Positions 51,484 to 62,007 of a stretch of 64,000 bases of DNA are shown here, one piece after another. The position numbers were made by a program, and so were the translations under genes. The first letter of the stretch is position 1. Every line of letters starts with the position of its first letter. The notes beneath the pieces are model-generated. The model was not told where the DNA came from. It saw nothing but the letters and a program-made list of their open reading frames with translations, and made no database searches. Source of the DNA: Loxodes magnus (Eukaryota; Ciliophora; Karyorelictea; Loxodida; Loxodidae); contig CAMPDV010000216.1 of the NCBI GenBank assembly GCA_946699065.1, positions 1 to 64,000 of the forward strand. Reading direction: 5' to 3'.

Positions 51484-53153
51484 CAAGGATCTATAAATTT
51501 GGATGGATTTAAATCTAAAAATATTTTTATAATTAGTTTGAAATTAAATCAAATTAAACGATTAAGTTCTTCTCTATCATCAATTTCTATTAATCTATTT
51601 TAACTAGTTGGATCTGCTTATCTTTATGGAAATAAAAAAGGAAATAACATATTTACTATATTTTATGTTTAATAAATTGCTTATTAATTTAAAAAATTTA
51701 ATTATTCTTATTAAGATAAAAAATTTTATTTTATCTTTTATCAATTTTTTATTTCAACTTAATTATTAATAGTTATTTAACTGCAAATTAATCAAAATTT
51801 ATACCATTTTCTTTATATTTAGATTATTTTATTTGATTCTCTAAATATTGAGTACTGCGTTTTAATAAATTTGATTATTCTTTCAGTTAAAATAAAAGAT
51901 TAAGAATTTTAGTTATTATTTAAATTTCAAATTTTCGCTAACTTTTTTTAAATTTTGTTAATATTTAATTTGCTTAATTAACTTTTATCTGATAATTATT
52001 ATTTTTAATTCTATTAACTATATTTAGTTTAAAATGTTAATAAAACTCTAAATCTATTTAATTTTTTGGAATATTAGAAATTTGAATATCTTCTTTCTAC
52101 CTAAAAATTTTAATATTGTTTTATTATTTATTAAATTTCTTCATTATTCATTCAAAAAAATACATTAACCTATTAATTAATAACTATTACTTTTTAAGGT
52201 TTATAAAATTCTAGTCAAGCACGCAGTCTTAAAACTATTTTTTTTAATTAATCAATAGCTTCATTATTCTAATTTTTATCAATTGATATCAATTTTATCA
52301 GTTTATTAATCTTTTCCTGTAATAAGTTGTATGTATACCTTCTTTTTTGTATAGATTACATGGTAAATTTATTGATAAGGTAAATAAATTTTTATTAATT
52401 GTTAACATTTTCCCATTTTTTTATTTATTTTAATCATCTTAAAAAATTATTTATAATTACACAACTCTTCTAGCAACTAATAATTACTCAATTAAATTTA
52501 AATCTCCGAATTCTAAAAAAATTTCAAAAAAGGATTATTTTCTTTTCTTTTTCGAATTTAAAAAGGAAGCTTTATTACTAATTTTTCGAATTTTATTTAT
52601 ATTATTATCGTAATTTCAAATCATTTTTGTTTTACATAATTTACAATTTTTATTTTTAAACTCTTTTTAACATCGTAAGCAAAATAAATTTTTCAAACTT
52701 CGAATTTTTATCTGGGTTTCTTCACAACCCAGATATTTATAAAGGTTTTAATTTTCTAAAGTACTAGTAAAAAATAAAAATCCAGAAGCATACATAAATT
52801 TTTGCTTTCAAGATTTTTCATTTTAAGCTTTAAAATTTTATTATTAATTTATTTGTAATTTATCTAATGTATCATTGCTTTCTTATTTATTTATTCTTTC
52901 GTTTAAATATTATTAAAATCAATAACTGTTGACTCATTTTTATTTTTTTATTATAACTTATTTTAATAATTGCTTAATTAAAATAACTAATCTAAATAAT
53001 TTTCCTAACTTAATTTTAATACAAACAAATAATTAAATTATTATTTATTAATATACCTATAAATACTCTTTTTTAATACTTTTAACTAAAAATTCTATTT
53101 TTACCTTAAATCTAGGTAGATATAAAACTTGTTCTAAATAGTCAGTATACAAG
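51484..53153. other. AT-rich intergenic region
   Basis: 1.7 kb of A/T-dominated sequence with no coding motif. The only notable structure is the hairpin at 52709-52735. Confidence 0.5.
52709..52735. other. Perfect 10-bp inverted repeat (hairpin)
   Basis: TATCTGGGTT and AACCCAGATA flank a 7-nt loop TCTTCAC. It stands out in very AT-rich surroundings. It is not followed by a T-run on either strand that would suggest a Pol III terminator; function unknown. Confidence 0.85.
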
Positions 53154-53169
53154 CTTTTTCAATTTTAAT

Positions 53170-53480
53170 TAATTAATTTCAACTAAAAAATTTTTGGACT
53201 GGAAACTCCTTTCCGATTGCACGACCCGACACTCTCTTTTTATGGAATAACGGGGATATCCTGTTGTGCTCCAGGCACAGCTGCTAGGGAGCTCCATCGC
53301 TATGAGCAGCCAGGCTTCAAGCCCCAACAAGGGCGGATAATCTCAAAGACAGCGTTCCCTTCATAAAATGACTCTGACCAGGGAATTTCTCAGAGACAGG
53401 AAAGGAACTTGTTCCTAGCCATAAAACCAGAAAGTGTGGTCACGAAGTTCATTCTCAGCTCCCACCATCTTTTCAATTAT
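53170..53480 (-). mobile_element. SINE-like element, copy 3 (minus orientation)
   Basis: 311 bp, reverse complement of copies 1 and 2: on the given strand it begins TTAATTAATTTCAAC and ends CCATCTTTTCAATTAT. Flanks carry an imperfect direct repeat, CTTTTTCAATTTTAAT (53154-53169) against CCTTTACAATTTTAAT (53481-53496), two mismatches in 16. The 3' hairpin has one mismatch. It retains the GTCGGGTCGTG segment of copy 1 but has its own changes (CCTTGTTGGGGCTTG), so all three copies diverged independently. Confidence 0.85.
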
Positions 53481-53516
53481 CCTTTACAATTTTAATGATT
53501 TTATATGATTTTACGT

Positions 53517-53760
53517 TTAATTAAAAAGATAAATTATTATATTATTTAAATTTAATTTAAATAGGATGTCCTTATCTTTTAAGGTCGCGAGAAGAATTCC
53601 CCAGAGATGAACTGACTGTGAAGCAACCTTTTCTAAATGTTGGACCGTATTAATCTCTTCATCATGGGTTGGAAATCTACCTGTAATCGCCTGTTGGCGT
53701 CCTGTTTTTTGGATATTTTGAACCTCAACCTTGCCCACAAATAGAAGAGAGAATGCTATG
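53517..53760 (-). other. GC-richer island next to SINE copy 3, possible ORF
   Basis: Even under the standard code a 73-codon ORF (53738-53517) starts MGKVEVQNIQKTGRQQ and continues HDEEINTVQHLEKVASQSVH. Composition is clearly higher in G+C than the flanks. No domain recognised, and under the karyorelict code the other minus frames are also open, so coding status is undecided. It may be the remnant of another element. Confidence 0.35.
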
Positions 53761-53810
53761 GGAATATTGAAGATTAATGAGACTTATAATTAACATTTTT
53801 AAAGAGATAC

Positions 53811-53825
53811 GCCCTATTGTAGGGC
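53811..53825. other. Small perfect hairpin
   Basis: GCCCTA TTG TAGGGC, a 6-bp stem with a 3-nt loop just upstream (in given orientation) of an AT-rich stretch. No partner motif seen. Confidence 0.7.
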
Positions 53826-54037
53826 TATGTATTCTATAATAGCATTTTTTTATATCAAAAGTTTTATAACTTAGAATTTATAGCCTTATTATAATAAATT
53901 TTATATGTATTTATTAATTATAGCTATCTGTAGTTTTAAATCAAAGACTCTTATTAAAAAACCTTATTTTTATATCCTTTTAAATGATAAGCAAAATAAT
54001 ACATAAATAAATAAAAAATAAATACATAAAAATGATT

Positions 54038-54085
54038 ATAGAGCGCGTAGTTCCTCATTGGCTCGCAGCTCTTTCAATATTAATA
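54038..54085 (-). repeat. Dispersed 3'-terminal retroelement motif, copy 4
   Basis: On the minus strand: TTGAAAGAGCTGCGAGCCAA, TGAGGAACTACGCGCTCTA, then TAATCATTTTTATG and a TATTTATT-type tail. The TGA inside the motif is the terminator of the ORF at 54055-54435. Confidence 0.7.
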
Positions 54086-54435
54086 TTTAATATTAAGAAA
54101 AATGTTCTCATGCTTTTTTGTTTAAATTCTAGAAATCCAATGAGTCATGTTAGCTTCTCCAAATTGGGAATCTTCTTATTAAAAATTATTCTTAAATCTT
54201 GAGTCAAATGATTCAGTCTTCTTAAATAAGGTCCAAATAAGAATTAGTTATTAGGTCATTAAGGCTTGTCAGTCGAACTTTCATACTGCTAGAGAGAACC
54301 CTCGGGGTAAGTTAGGCATATCTCAACGGAACTTATCCATCCTTCCCATGGTGGCATCTAGTACGAGATTACTCGCAATGCAGTATACACTGGACCAGAT
54401 TACCTACTAATTTATCTGACGCAGCCAACATCCAT
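54055..54435 (-). CDS. Retroelement-associated ORF ending in the shared 3' motif
   Basis: 126 residues in one frame, ATG 54435 to TGA 54057-54055, with clear coding composition: ISRQSGPVYTALRVISYQMP, PWEGWISSVEICLTYPEGS, NNQFLFGPYLRRLNHLTQDL. Two internal TGAs (KPQWPNN and LTWLIG) suit Trp. The stop lies inside the dispersed 3' motif, so the motif encodes the protein's last residues (ERAASQ) as well as marking the element end; compare ERAVYQ at 18 kb. It is probably the C-terminal part of a longer retroelement ORF, and the ATG may be incidental. No domain recognised. Confidence 0.55.
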
Positions 54436-55140
54436 TTTATATATATAATAATGATTTAAAATCTACTGCTATTAATAATTAACTAAAATCATTAATTACT
54501 TATAATTAGTGCTAATTCTATGCTATCTTGGTTACAGAAATTTAGTAAATAGGATAAAACTGAAGAAAGTAAATATTTAAACTAACTAGAAATGAAATGT
54601 TTACAATATCACTATTTAGTTTACAGATTTTAAATAGTAATATTCTATTTTATTTTTCAAATAAGGTTTAATATTCTTATTTTGTCTATTAAAGTGCTTC
54701 AACTAACTATTTATAAATTATAGTCTTATTGTATATTTTTTCCTAAATGAAGATGAGAAAATATATTGTGTAGTTATAAAAGTAAATATATAAGCAAGCT
54801 AAATAATTAATTTATATTCGATAAGTAATGTCATAACTAGACTTTTATTTGATTAAAACTAAGAAGCAAATTACTTGATCTCACTTCAGCCTAATATTAA
54901 TCAATAGAAGTGCTTGATTTTTCTAAAATTTGTTTATTTAAACTCACTATAAAGTTATTTTAATTAACTCAGGAAGATTTTCAATGAAATCAAGAAACCT
55001 ACTTATTTCAAACCAATTATGAATCCATAAACCTTTTATTATAATATTTCTTTCAATTATGTCAGATTATTAAACTTGGAAAAATTAAAAAAAATAGCCC
55101 ATAAACTTAAATTAAATAACAGTTATCTAAAAATTTTAGT
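54436..55140. other. AT-rich, unassigned
   Basis: Minus-strand frames continue from the ORF at 55141-55743 without a clear end (for example a stretch reading LIEYKLIIQLAYIFTFITTQ), but this could be chance in AT-rich sequence. Confidence 0.35.
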
Positions 55141-55743
55141 CATAGAACCTTCAACTGAAACATAACCTTGACTAATATCCTTAATTTCACATATTATCAT
55201 ATATATCAATTTCAAAATCTGTGTTAGAAAAAGTAAATGCATACTAAATTCTTCCTGGGTAGAAAGCTACTTCTTAATCTTAGAAAATCTAATAATGATT
55301 ATAGTTCTTATAATATAATGCTTAGCAAGTCTGATAAACATGCTATAAAATTAAGAAGCGGTATTAATTTAGAAAGAGGATTGGACTTTATCTTTAAAAA
55401 CCACAGTTAGCATATAGAACACGTAAAATGGATTAACAAATCCGTAAGTTACTTAATCTAAACTTAAATAGCATCAGTATAATTTTTTCATAACTGTAAG
55501 TTCTCATCATAATTCGTAATAACTATCTTCCGAAGCTAAATATCAGAAATTTGTACCATTTTTCCCTTCACTTGCAACAACTCCTAATCTCTCAAAATTT
55601 GTTAGTGTAGGCTTAGTTTTTTGAAGATAAGCTGTACTATAATGACCATTCAAAAAACAAACAAATGGATTTATAGTAGCATAATGCATTTAAACATCAA
55701 CTTCTCCTGACTCAGGTTTTGAAAGTTAAGCATTTGCATACAA
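55141..55743 (-). CDS. Unidentified ORF with strong coding character, ends uncertain
   Basis: The minus strand from 55743 reads LYANAQLSKPESGEVDVQ, MHYATINPFVCFLNGHYSTA, YLQKTKPTLTNFERLGVVAS and EGKNGTNFWYLASEDSYYEL with Gly, Pro, Asp and Val usage unlike the flanks. TGA occurs as Trp four times, including a double (ELWWELTV). I chose the upper bound from where the frame becomes convincing; the first ATG in frame is 55689. Residues before SKPESG look like the end of a hydrophobic leader, and a short upstream intron is possible (GTAATAAATAAAAATAG, 17 nt, upstream). The lower bound is arbitrary, since no TGA closes the frame nearby. Family not recognised. Confidence 0.5.
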
Positions 55744-56199
55744 TATAATTAATCTATTTTTATTTATTACTATTTTCAGAATTAATAGAAAGAGTAATCT
55801 TTGCATCGTATATATCTTAGTAATAAGTTTGAGATAATAAAAGTATTAGATTAACTTATATAAATTATTAAAAACTAGTCCAATGGATTATTATTTACTC
55901 TTAATACATTTTATTTTATTAATCCTACATTATCTTAAAACGAAGTGATGAATAGATTATGCCCTCCTTTACTTGCTCATTTAGTAATTTTTTTTAATTA
56001 AAAGAGAAATTCTTTTTTACTTTAGCAGCACTTAAGAATATTCTCGATTATATTCATTAAATGCAAATTCTTTATTGTAATGAGTATCTACATTATTAGT
56101 ATTTAATTTTCATATTCGCATAATTTGATTTCTTTTTATATATATTATATCACCTCCTATTTTATACAAATATATTTGATGATAATTGGATCATTCATT
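55744..56199. other. AT-rich spacer
   Basis: Nothing recognised apart from possible 5' sequence of the minus-strand ORF. Confidence 0.4.
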
Positions 56200-56784
56200 T
56201 ATTCTTTCAGTTTTTTTAGCGCTGCAATTTGTACTGGTTTTATTCTATTTTTCTAACTTGTGAACATTTCTTTTTGCTTCTATTGCTAGCCTTGAGATTA
56301 AATGAACTAGTCTTGTGGATTATTTCAAAATGAGTTAAGTTCTCTTTCTTAGGTTGGAAATCTGAATTTTATTTACTCTACAAGTATAAGTTTTTCAATT
56401 AACTTACTTTTGTCTTTCTTAAACTATTTAACCTCTTCCTGGAGATCCAGCCTCACTTTAATCAGCTAATTCTAGCTTATTTACTATTGTGTGATGAGAT
56501 TCAAAACTACTGAGTACATTATATTTTTAGCCTATTTCTAAGGCTTTTCTTCAGAAGTTGGAGATTCATCCTGATAAATGACCTTTTGGCATTCTTTTCC
56601 TGGTTCTAATTATAATTGCAAAAGAATGATTAATTCTAATGAATCTACCTAAAACCCTGTATTCTAAACACTTAAGTTTGCATTGTATAAAGTAGTCTCT
56701 ATTCTTAATAGGAGTTATATGTGATTTCGAAATCTTTAGTTTCATTAACTGAAACAGGTGTATTAGATAGGAACTATACTTCAA
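56200..56784 (-). pseudogene. Decayed gag-like ORF1 copy
   Basis: On the minus strand, VRLDLQEEVKQFKKDKSKLI and TQERELNSFWNNPQDQF are clearly homologous to VVLNFQEEVKKLRKENTKL and NQERELDGLWNYQREQF of the 24.4-kb ORF1, including Trp encoded by TGA here against TGG there. The N-terminal part lies in another frame and is largely unrecognisable, and the zinc knuckle is missing. The 72-codon standard-code ORF at 56566-56784 covers only part of it. Confidence 0.6.
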
Positions 56785-57049
56785 TGATATTTAGAGCGAA
56801 ATTAATACACAAAAATCTGATAATAAGAAGACAGTTAAATTGGTTTCTTTGAAAACTGATTATTTTTAGAATGATGAAGAACACATAGTAGCTAATCAAA
56901 CTTTCAAATTAGGAATATCTATAATAAATAAAATAGCTTGCAGTATATTTAGTTACGCAATAAGCACTTATTAGTCATTTAGAAATTATAAAAAGTAGTT
57001 ACATACTGTATAACTATGCTCAATTTAATGGATTATTAGTTCATGTGTT

Positions 57050-57560
57050 TCAATCTATCAATTATTCAGATACTTGAGGTAGTTTAGATTGATTCAATGT
57101 TTGATGGATGTGATTTGGGTAATTCTAATTTGACTAAATAAAATTCAGTAGAGTATAAATGAGGAATTGTAATTTAAATAATACAGAATGAGTTAATTAT
57201 GATTTGGTTATATATAAACAATAAAAAATCATACTTCAGCTATCTTCTCAGTGGGATAAAAAGTGATAACAAGTAGGAAGTTACAATGCAACAATAAAAT
57301 CTGAGAAATTTAATCTCATAATCTACTTAATAAGTTGGAGTACTATATTTCTTTGATTTATTGTGATGACAACAAGTGATAGTCATTACATAATTTCAGG
57401 AAGTCAAGACATAACAATAAAAATTTTAGAAATGGATAAGGTAATCCATTTTAGATCTCAAAAAGTTAACCTTTTATGTTTAATTAGTTAAAATAACAAG
57501 TGATAACGAATATAAAATACCAGGATCTTAAGTTAAACTAATATGTTCTATATAGTCTAA
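57050..57560 (+). pseudogene. Decayed pentapeptide/WD40 sequence
   Basis: Pentapeptide-like MFDGCDLGNSNLT (near 57090) is followed by WD40-like pieces: a VGSYNATIK stretch that continues as IWEIQSHN one base out of frame (57280-57325), then SDSHYIISGSQDITIKILEM (57385-57445), then SDNEYKIPGSQ (57495). The order matches the intact gene at 15055-17391, so this is a diverged relative on the other strand. At least two frameshifts and loss of most repeats suggest a pseudogene, unless the shifts are sequencing errors. Confidence 0.5.
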
Positions 57561-57715
57561 ATTATTAAGTTTATTGGTATTAATAGCTTTAGTTCTTTAA
57601 AAAAGCCTTAAATATCATTAATTTTTTTTTCTTAAGTCTGGTAATTAAATTTCTACCTATTTAAAGTTGCTTTTTTAAGGGAAAAATATTCTAAAAATAA
57701 TTAATCTTAACTGCA

Positions 57716-58831
57716 ATGTCTGACATTGTTATATGTCAATCCTGGTAAGGAGATTTCGATGGTTAGAATAAGATACCAATTATTCTGGTATGTAAACACC
57801 ATTTTTGTGCAGAATGTGCATTCGATTAGCATTAGAGAAATAGAAGCATAAAATGTGTGTAATAAAATTGCTAATAGGTTCATAAAATAAATCCTGTCAA
57901 TCTATAGAAAGATTATTCCTTATTAAGCTTTTAGAACAAAGGGAGGTATTAGAAAGTATAGAACTGTTAGAAAGTCAATAGGCTAGGGTTAAATCAGTTT
58001 AGCATAACTTTTCAAATTTAGTTTAATTTTTATAGTAGTTAATCTAGCATCTCAATAGCTATATATTAAAGGATAGCGTAATTTTATAGAAAGATTTAGA
58101 TTAGGTAGCTGAAGTAATTTAATAATAGTTAACCAATTTCAAGTTGAAAAAGAACTGGAAGAACCAACAAGAGATTTTCAAATAACTCGTGTCATAAAAC
58201 TTTAATAGCTCATAAATGAAATAAAGAATCTAAAAATCAGTAGCTGATGCATAAAGAATCATATAATAGACTCATAGACATATACAAACATCATTACAAA
58301 ACTAGTCAATGATAAGAATAATCTGAATTAAGAGACTTAGGTTAACAGATATTATTAGATCTAGAAGAAATAGCTGGATCAATAAATTTAAAGTTTTTAA
58401 GAGGAGAAGGTTAACTTTATAAAGCAAATTCCCAATTTTTCATACGAGGAAAAATAGCTTAAGGCTTAATTGAGTGAGTTTTAAAGCATATAATTTTGCT
58501 AGAATTTGACTTAGGTTTAATAGCTAAATATCTTTCAGTCTATCTAGCCTTATTAAGAATCATAAAAGCACTTAAATACTTAAGTTATCTAAGAGAAATA
58601 ATCTTGATAATCCGAATAGAAGAACTTGAATCAAGACTCATAAATAGCAATAGTATCACCAAATAATATAAATGTTTTGATTTAAGTCAAGCAAAATACG
58701 ATAATTAAGTAGATAAAGTCTCAGAACTAAGAACAAAGGAAACTTTTCTGATGGTCATTGGATCTCTTCAAAAACAATAAAAAGCTAGAAAAAAATTTAA
58801 CTATATCAGTTTATCAAATAGTGAATGGTGA
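57716..58831 (+). CDS. RING-finger / coiled-coil protein with apparent frameshifts
   Basis: ATG 57716. A RING-type site spans residues 7-52: C7-x2-W10, then C26, H28, C31, C34 (CKHHFCAEC), C47 and C52. The second zinc ligand is a Trp encoded by TGG where Cys is expected. From about 57935 the coding frame moves one base (near a TTAAGCTTTTAG stretch) to LLEQREVLESIELLESQQAR and ILQKDLDQVAEVIQQQLTNF, a long coiled coil. Two further shifts near 58320-58360 lead to KKQLDQQIQSFQEEKVNFI and YEEKQLKAQLSEFQ. In the starting frame a TGA lies at 58829-58831. By family, RING plus coiled coil suggests a TRIM-like E3 ligase. Whether it is functional depends on whether the shifts are real. Confidence 0.6.
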
Positions 58832-58899
58832 CTAACTATAATTGAAATGGAGTTAGTTAAAATTTAAAAATATCAAATAAGATGGTAAGCATAAAATTA

Positions 58900-59160
58900 A
58901 AAAATTGAAGTAAGTAAAATATCTTTTAATTGGTTTTAAAAAAGGTAAGTAGCATCTTATGTGAAAATGAAGTGAGTAAGCTTATATAAAATGTGAAAAT
59001 TAGAATTAAGATTGACATATAATGTAAAAATGAAGAAAGTAAATGATGTTTTATGTGAAAATTAAGGAAGTAAATTTAACTTTTTATCGAAAAAAGGGAG
59101 TTAGCTGGTATTTAATGTAAAATGAAGATAATTAGTTTACGTTAAGAGTGAAAAAAAGTA
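58900..59160. repeat. Degenerate short tandem repeats
   Basis: Variants of TTATGTGAAAATGAAGTGAG and TAAGC or TAAAT recur at about 58957, 58995, 59025, 59050 and 59118. Highly diverged. Purine-rich on the given strand. Confidence 0.45.
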
Positions 59161-59197
59161 TGTTCAATTAAATTTAATATATAGTCAAAGAAAATAC

Positions 59198-59298
59198 ATA
59201 ACTAGTGTGACCACTCATGGTCTTACAGGTACCTGTCTTGACGTCCCATAGTCTCACCGTCATATCAGAACTTCCCTATACGATGAAATCTGAATTTC
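59198..59298 (-). repeat. Displaced fragment of a WD40 repeat (~100 bp)
   Basis: Nearly identical to one 123-bp WD40 repeat of the gene at 15055-17391 (compare 15706-15810 and 15833-15935): CATAACTAGTGTGACCACTC, ATGGTCTTACAGGTACCTGT, CTTGACGTCCCATAGTCTCA. It differs in a handful of bases near its end and is embedded in unrelated AT-rich sequence. It encodes about 33 residues on the minus strand with no flanking repeat. It therefore moved or was copied recently from this gene or a close paralogue. Confidence 0.85.
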
Positions 59299-59790
59299 TT
59301 TGAGTTCTATTTGTTTATTATTCTGTTAAAATAGTTCTTATTAAGATATAATTACTGATATTTTACAAAAAAAAAAGACATTTTTTTATAATTAATTTGT
59401 ATATCTATCATTATATCTGTCTTTTTGTTTTTTTTTATAAGTTATTTCTTTAAAGTTTTTTTTATAAGCTTTTCTTGAATTCTTATTCACTTTTTTTTAA
59501 ATCTTTCAAAAATACAAAGTATAGATTTCTGATTTTAAATCAGTTGTAACTTTTTATATTCTAGATAATTATTTATTTTTTTATAATTTTTTAATACTGC
59601 TCTTCTCTTCAAATAAGCCCTTTTATTTACTTATTGGCAAAGCTACTGCAAATGTCTAGAATATGTAAATGATCATTCATCTTGATATTCTTTTTTTTTC
59701 TATACGGAATTTCGTTTTTCAATCAATTTTTTTTTTGCATTTTCTAATATAAAAAGTTTGAGTTTAATATCCTTTTTTATTATATTTACT
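59299..59790. other. T-rich spacer
   Basis: Long T-runs; no gene recognised. Confidence 0.5.
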
Positions 59791-60484
59791 ATAAATAAAA
59801 TTGCACCTTCAAAATAACAATCTCCAAACTAGACTAGGAAAATATAATAAGAATAATATATTTATCTTTAACAACTACAAAGTGAAAACCTTAAGCTCGT
59901 ACAGTTACTCTAAGAACTTTCAAACAAAGTTTGTGTTCGAAGCTAGTAAGTTGATTTACTGAAACAGGAAAGAAATGGATTAAAATAGGATTTAGTAAGT
60001 AGACCTTCTAATTGTCAAATATACTCATTAATCTAGCTGACTGAAGTAAAATTACAAAGAATAAATTATGAAAAGAATCAGGAACTGCAAAGCAAGATAA
60101 ACTATGATCCCATGGATGTATAAACAGAGAGAGAAGAAGATAATTGAGCACTAATTTATACATAAAAAGACCATCAATAAGGAGGTGATATTGTAAGAAG
60201 CAAGGCCATATGGTAAGAAACTGTTGGAATTTTTAGGAAAAGGAAAAAAAGAAGAACGAAAGGCATGAAATAAAATGTTTAGAATATACTGCACAGAAGA
60301 AGCAAAATTATATAGAAGAAAAGAGCAATAAATAATTCAAGCAATATCTCGAATACTAATGGAAGCAAAAGAATGGAATAAAAGACAATATGGAAGATGT
60401 AGGAAAGCTATGAATGCAAATCTTAGTGGAAACAAGTGAAAGAGAGAAATAATGGAAGTTTACTCCGAAGAAGAAGATTTCTGA
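59791..60484 (+). pseudogene. Gag-like ORF, one apparent frameshift
   Basis: The plus strand reads PSKQQSPNQTRKIQQEQ, LKLVQLLQELSNKVCVRSQQ, VDLLKQERNGLKQDL and KINYDPMDVQTEREEDN. The PMDVQTEREEDN block resembles DPMEIENEASN of the gag-like ORF at 18706. Near 60200 coding character moves one base to KKLLEFLGKGKKEERKAWNK and RKEQQIIQAISRILMEAKEW, ending EVYSEEEDF at TGA 60482-60484. No zinc knuckle. The last frame is the same as that of the ORF at 60818, so read-through is conceivable. Confidence 0.5.
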
Positions 60485-60817
60485 TAAGAAAAAACTTATA
60501 AAAACTATATAACAAAAAAAGGTGAAATCACTTTAATGAATTATTTTATGTTGATTAAATAAGAAGTTTAACTATATTTACCTCATCTTAAAGATCTCAG
60601 ATTGATTTTATCTTTTAAATAGAAGATTACAATTGGATGTATAAAAAAGAAGATGGGGATATTATTTACAAGCCAATAGGTATTTTAAATTTGCCTATAA
60701 CTAATATACTTTAATCTATTGATATATGTAATTTTATTCTAGGTAAGCTGAATAAATTCTTTCTTCTTATTATAATTAAATCATTTAGCCTTAATTTATT
60801 TATTTCATACGCTTTTA
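60485..60817. other. Short gap with a possible exon
   Basis: A plus-strand stretch at about 60601-60700 reads SQIDFIFQIEDYNWMYKKED then GDIIYKPIGILNL in a frame different from the downstream CDS, so it may be an upstream exon. GTAATTTTATTCTAG (15 nt, 60728-60742) has the GT...AG ends and length of the miniature introns known in heterotrich ciliates, but removing it does not change frame. Confidence 0.3.
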
Positions 60818-61930
60818 ATGGATACTAATAAATAAAAGGATTGTAAACATTTTGATTAAAGCACTTTAATGAACAATAAAAGATTAAGATGCTTTGTTTT
60901 TCCTGTTGATTAGATGACTAATTAGGTACTATTGTATGTAAAATATAGAGTTATAATTGTTTTTAGTTAGGGAAATTTACACTATACTTAAGAGCTGCTT
61001 TAACTTTATAGCACAGATTAAAATGTAATAGTGTATTACCATCACCAAAATAAACTAAGCTTTATCTTTTTTTACTTGTAAATCTAACTAAAGTTTAGCC
61101 CTTAGTTATTTATGACCATATGCCTTATAAAATTTCTTAAAGCTCAAAGTGATATCTCTCCCTGGTAAATAGATTATATCCCTATAATTAACTACTAAAT
61201 AGGCAACAAATAATCCTTTTTACAGTCTCTAGTAGAATTATTTTAATCTTTAGTACTAGCATATTTACAATCTACTTGAATCAATAAAGGTTTAATTAAG
61301 TGTTCCTTCTATTATAACTTAAAAGTACTAAAAAGGTGCTAAATAAGCCTTTCTATCTTAATAAATTCAAATAAGAATGAACTACTTAATCTTACTCTTG
61401 ATTGCTATAAATAGATACTAGAGATTTGACTAATACTTTCCTATAATTGCTAAAACAGTTAAGCGTTTTGCTCTTATATTTAAAGGTTAAAGGAATAAAT
61501 AAGCAAATTTAAAATAAAAGAAGATTTTATTAATAAAGCAAGCTTTATAAGTTCTAATATTCAAGTTTACTCTCAGAGCAAAAATCTAGGAATACTTCAC
61601 TTTTTAATTAAATGGTTTGCAAGATTTGAGTTTAGCAACAACAAAAATTTAGCAATTTTGAAAAAATGAAAACACTCAGCTAAAGATAAACTAGGTTCGT
61701 TTCCATTAGATTATTGCTTGAATTGGAAATTAAATTAATTTGAATTATAAAGTCTAATCTTAACTATAATCCTCTCGTATTATATTAGCATCTAAAAGAA
61801 ATGTATATCGTATAAATTAGCTATAAATACAATCGCCATACTTAAATTCATTTAATCTAGTTTAAAATTTAGCAGATTGATTGATAGATAAATCATCGTA
61901 TAAAAGTATAAATTTTATCAATTTCTGTGA
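60818..61930 (+). CDS. Intact ORF of unknown function with three sense UGA codons
   Basis: ATG 60818 to TGA 61928-61930, 370 residues in one frame. Composition is protein-like: MDTNKQKDCKHFDQSTLMNN, LRCFVFPVDQMTNQVLLYVK, DISPWQIDYIPIINYQIGNK, SNKNELLNLTLDCYKQILEI. TGA at 61277, 61427 and 61667 reads as Trp (STWINKG, EIWLIL, KKWKHS). The terminal TGA is supported by context: the next in-frame codons run directly into the tRNA gene 78 bp downstream with no other TGA between. A 21-bp GTAAAT...TTTAG segment (about 61078-61098) could be an intron without affecting frame. Soluble mixed helical protein by appearance; no domain recognised. Confidence 0.6.
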
Positions 61931-62007
61931 AGTTTTATTCCGCTCTTAAGCTTTTTTCAACTCTATATGAAATTTAGTATAAACAGAAGATAAGCTAATT
62001 AAATTAA

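Noticed and set aside
60728..60742. 15-nt miniature intron GTAATTTTATTCTAG
   Set aside because: Its length is a multiple of three and removing it does not improve any frame; chance occurrence is likely in AT-rich DNA.
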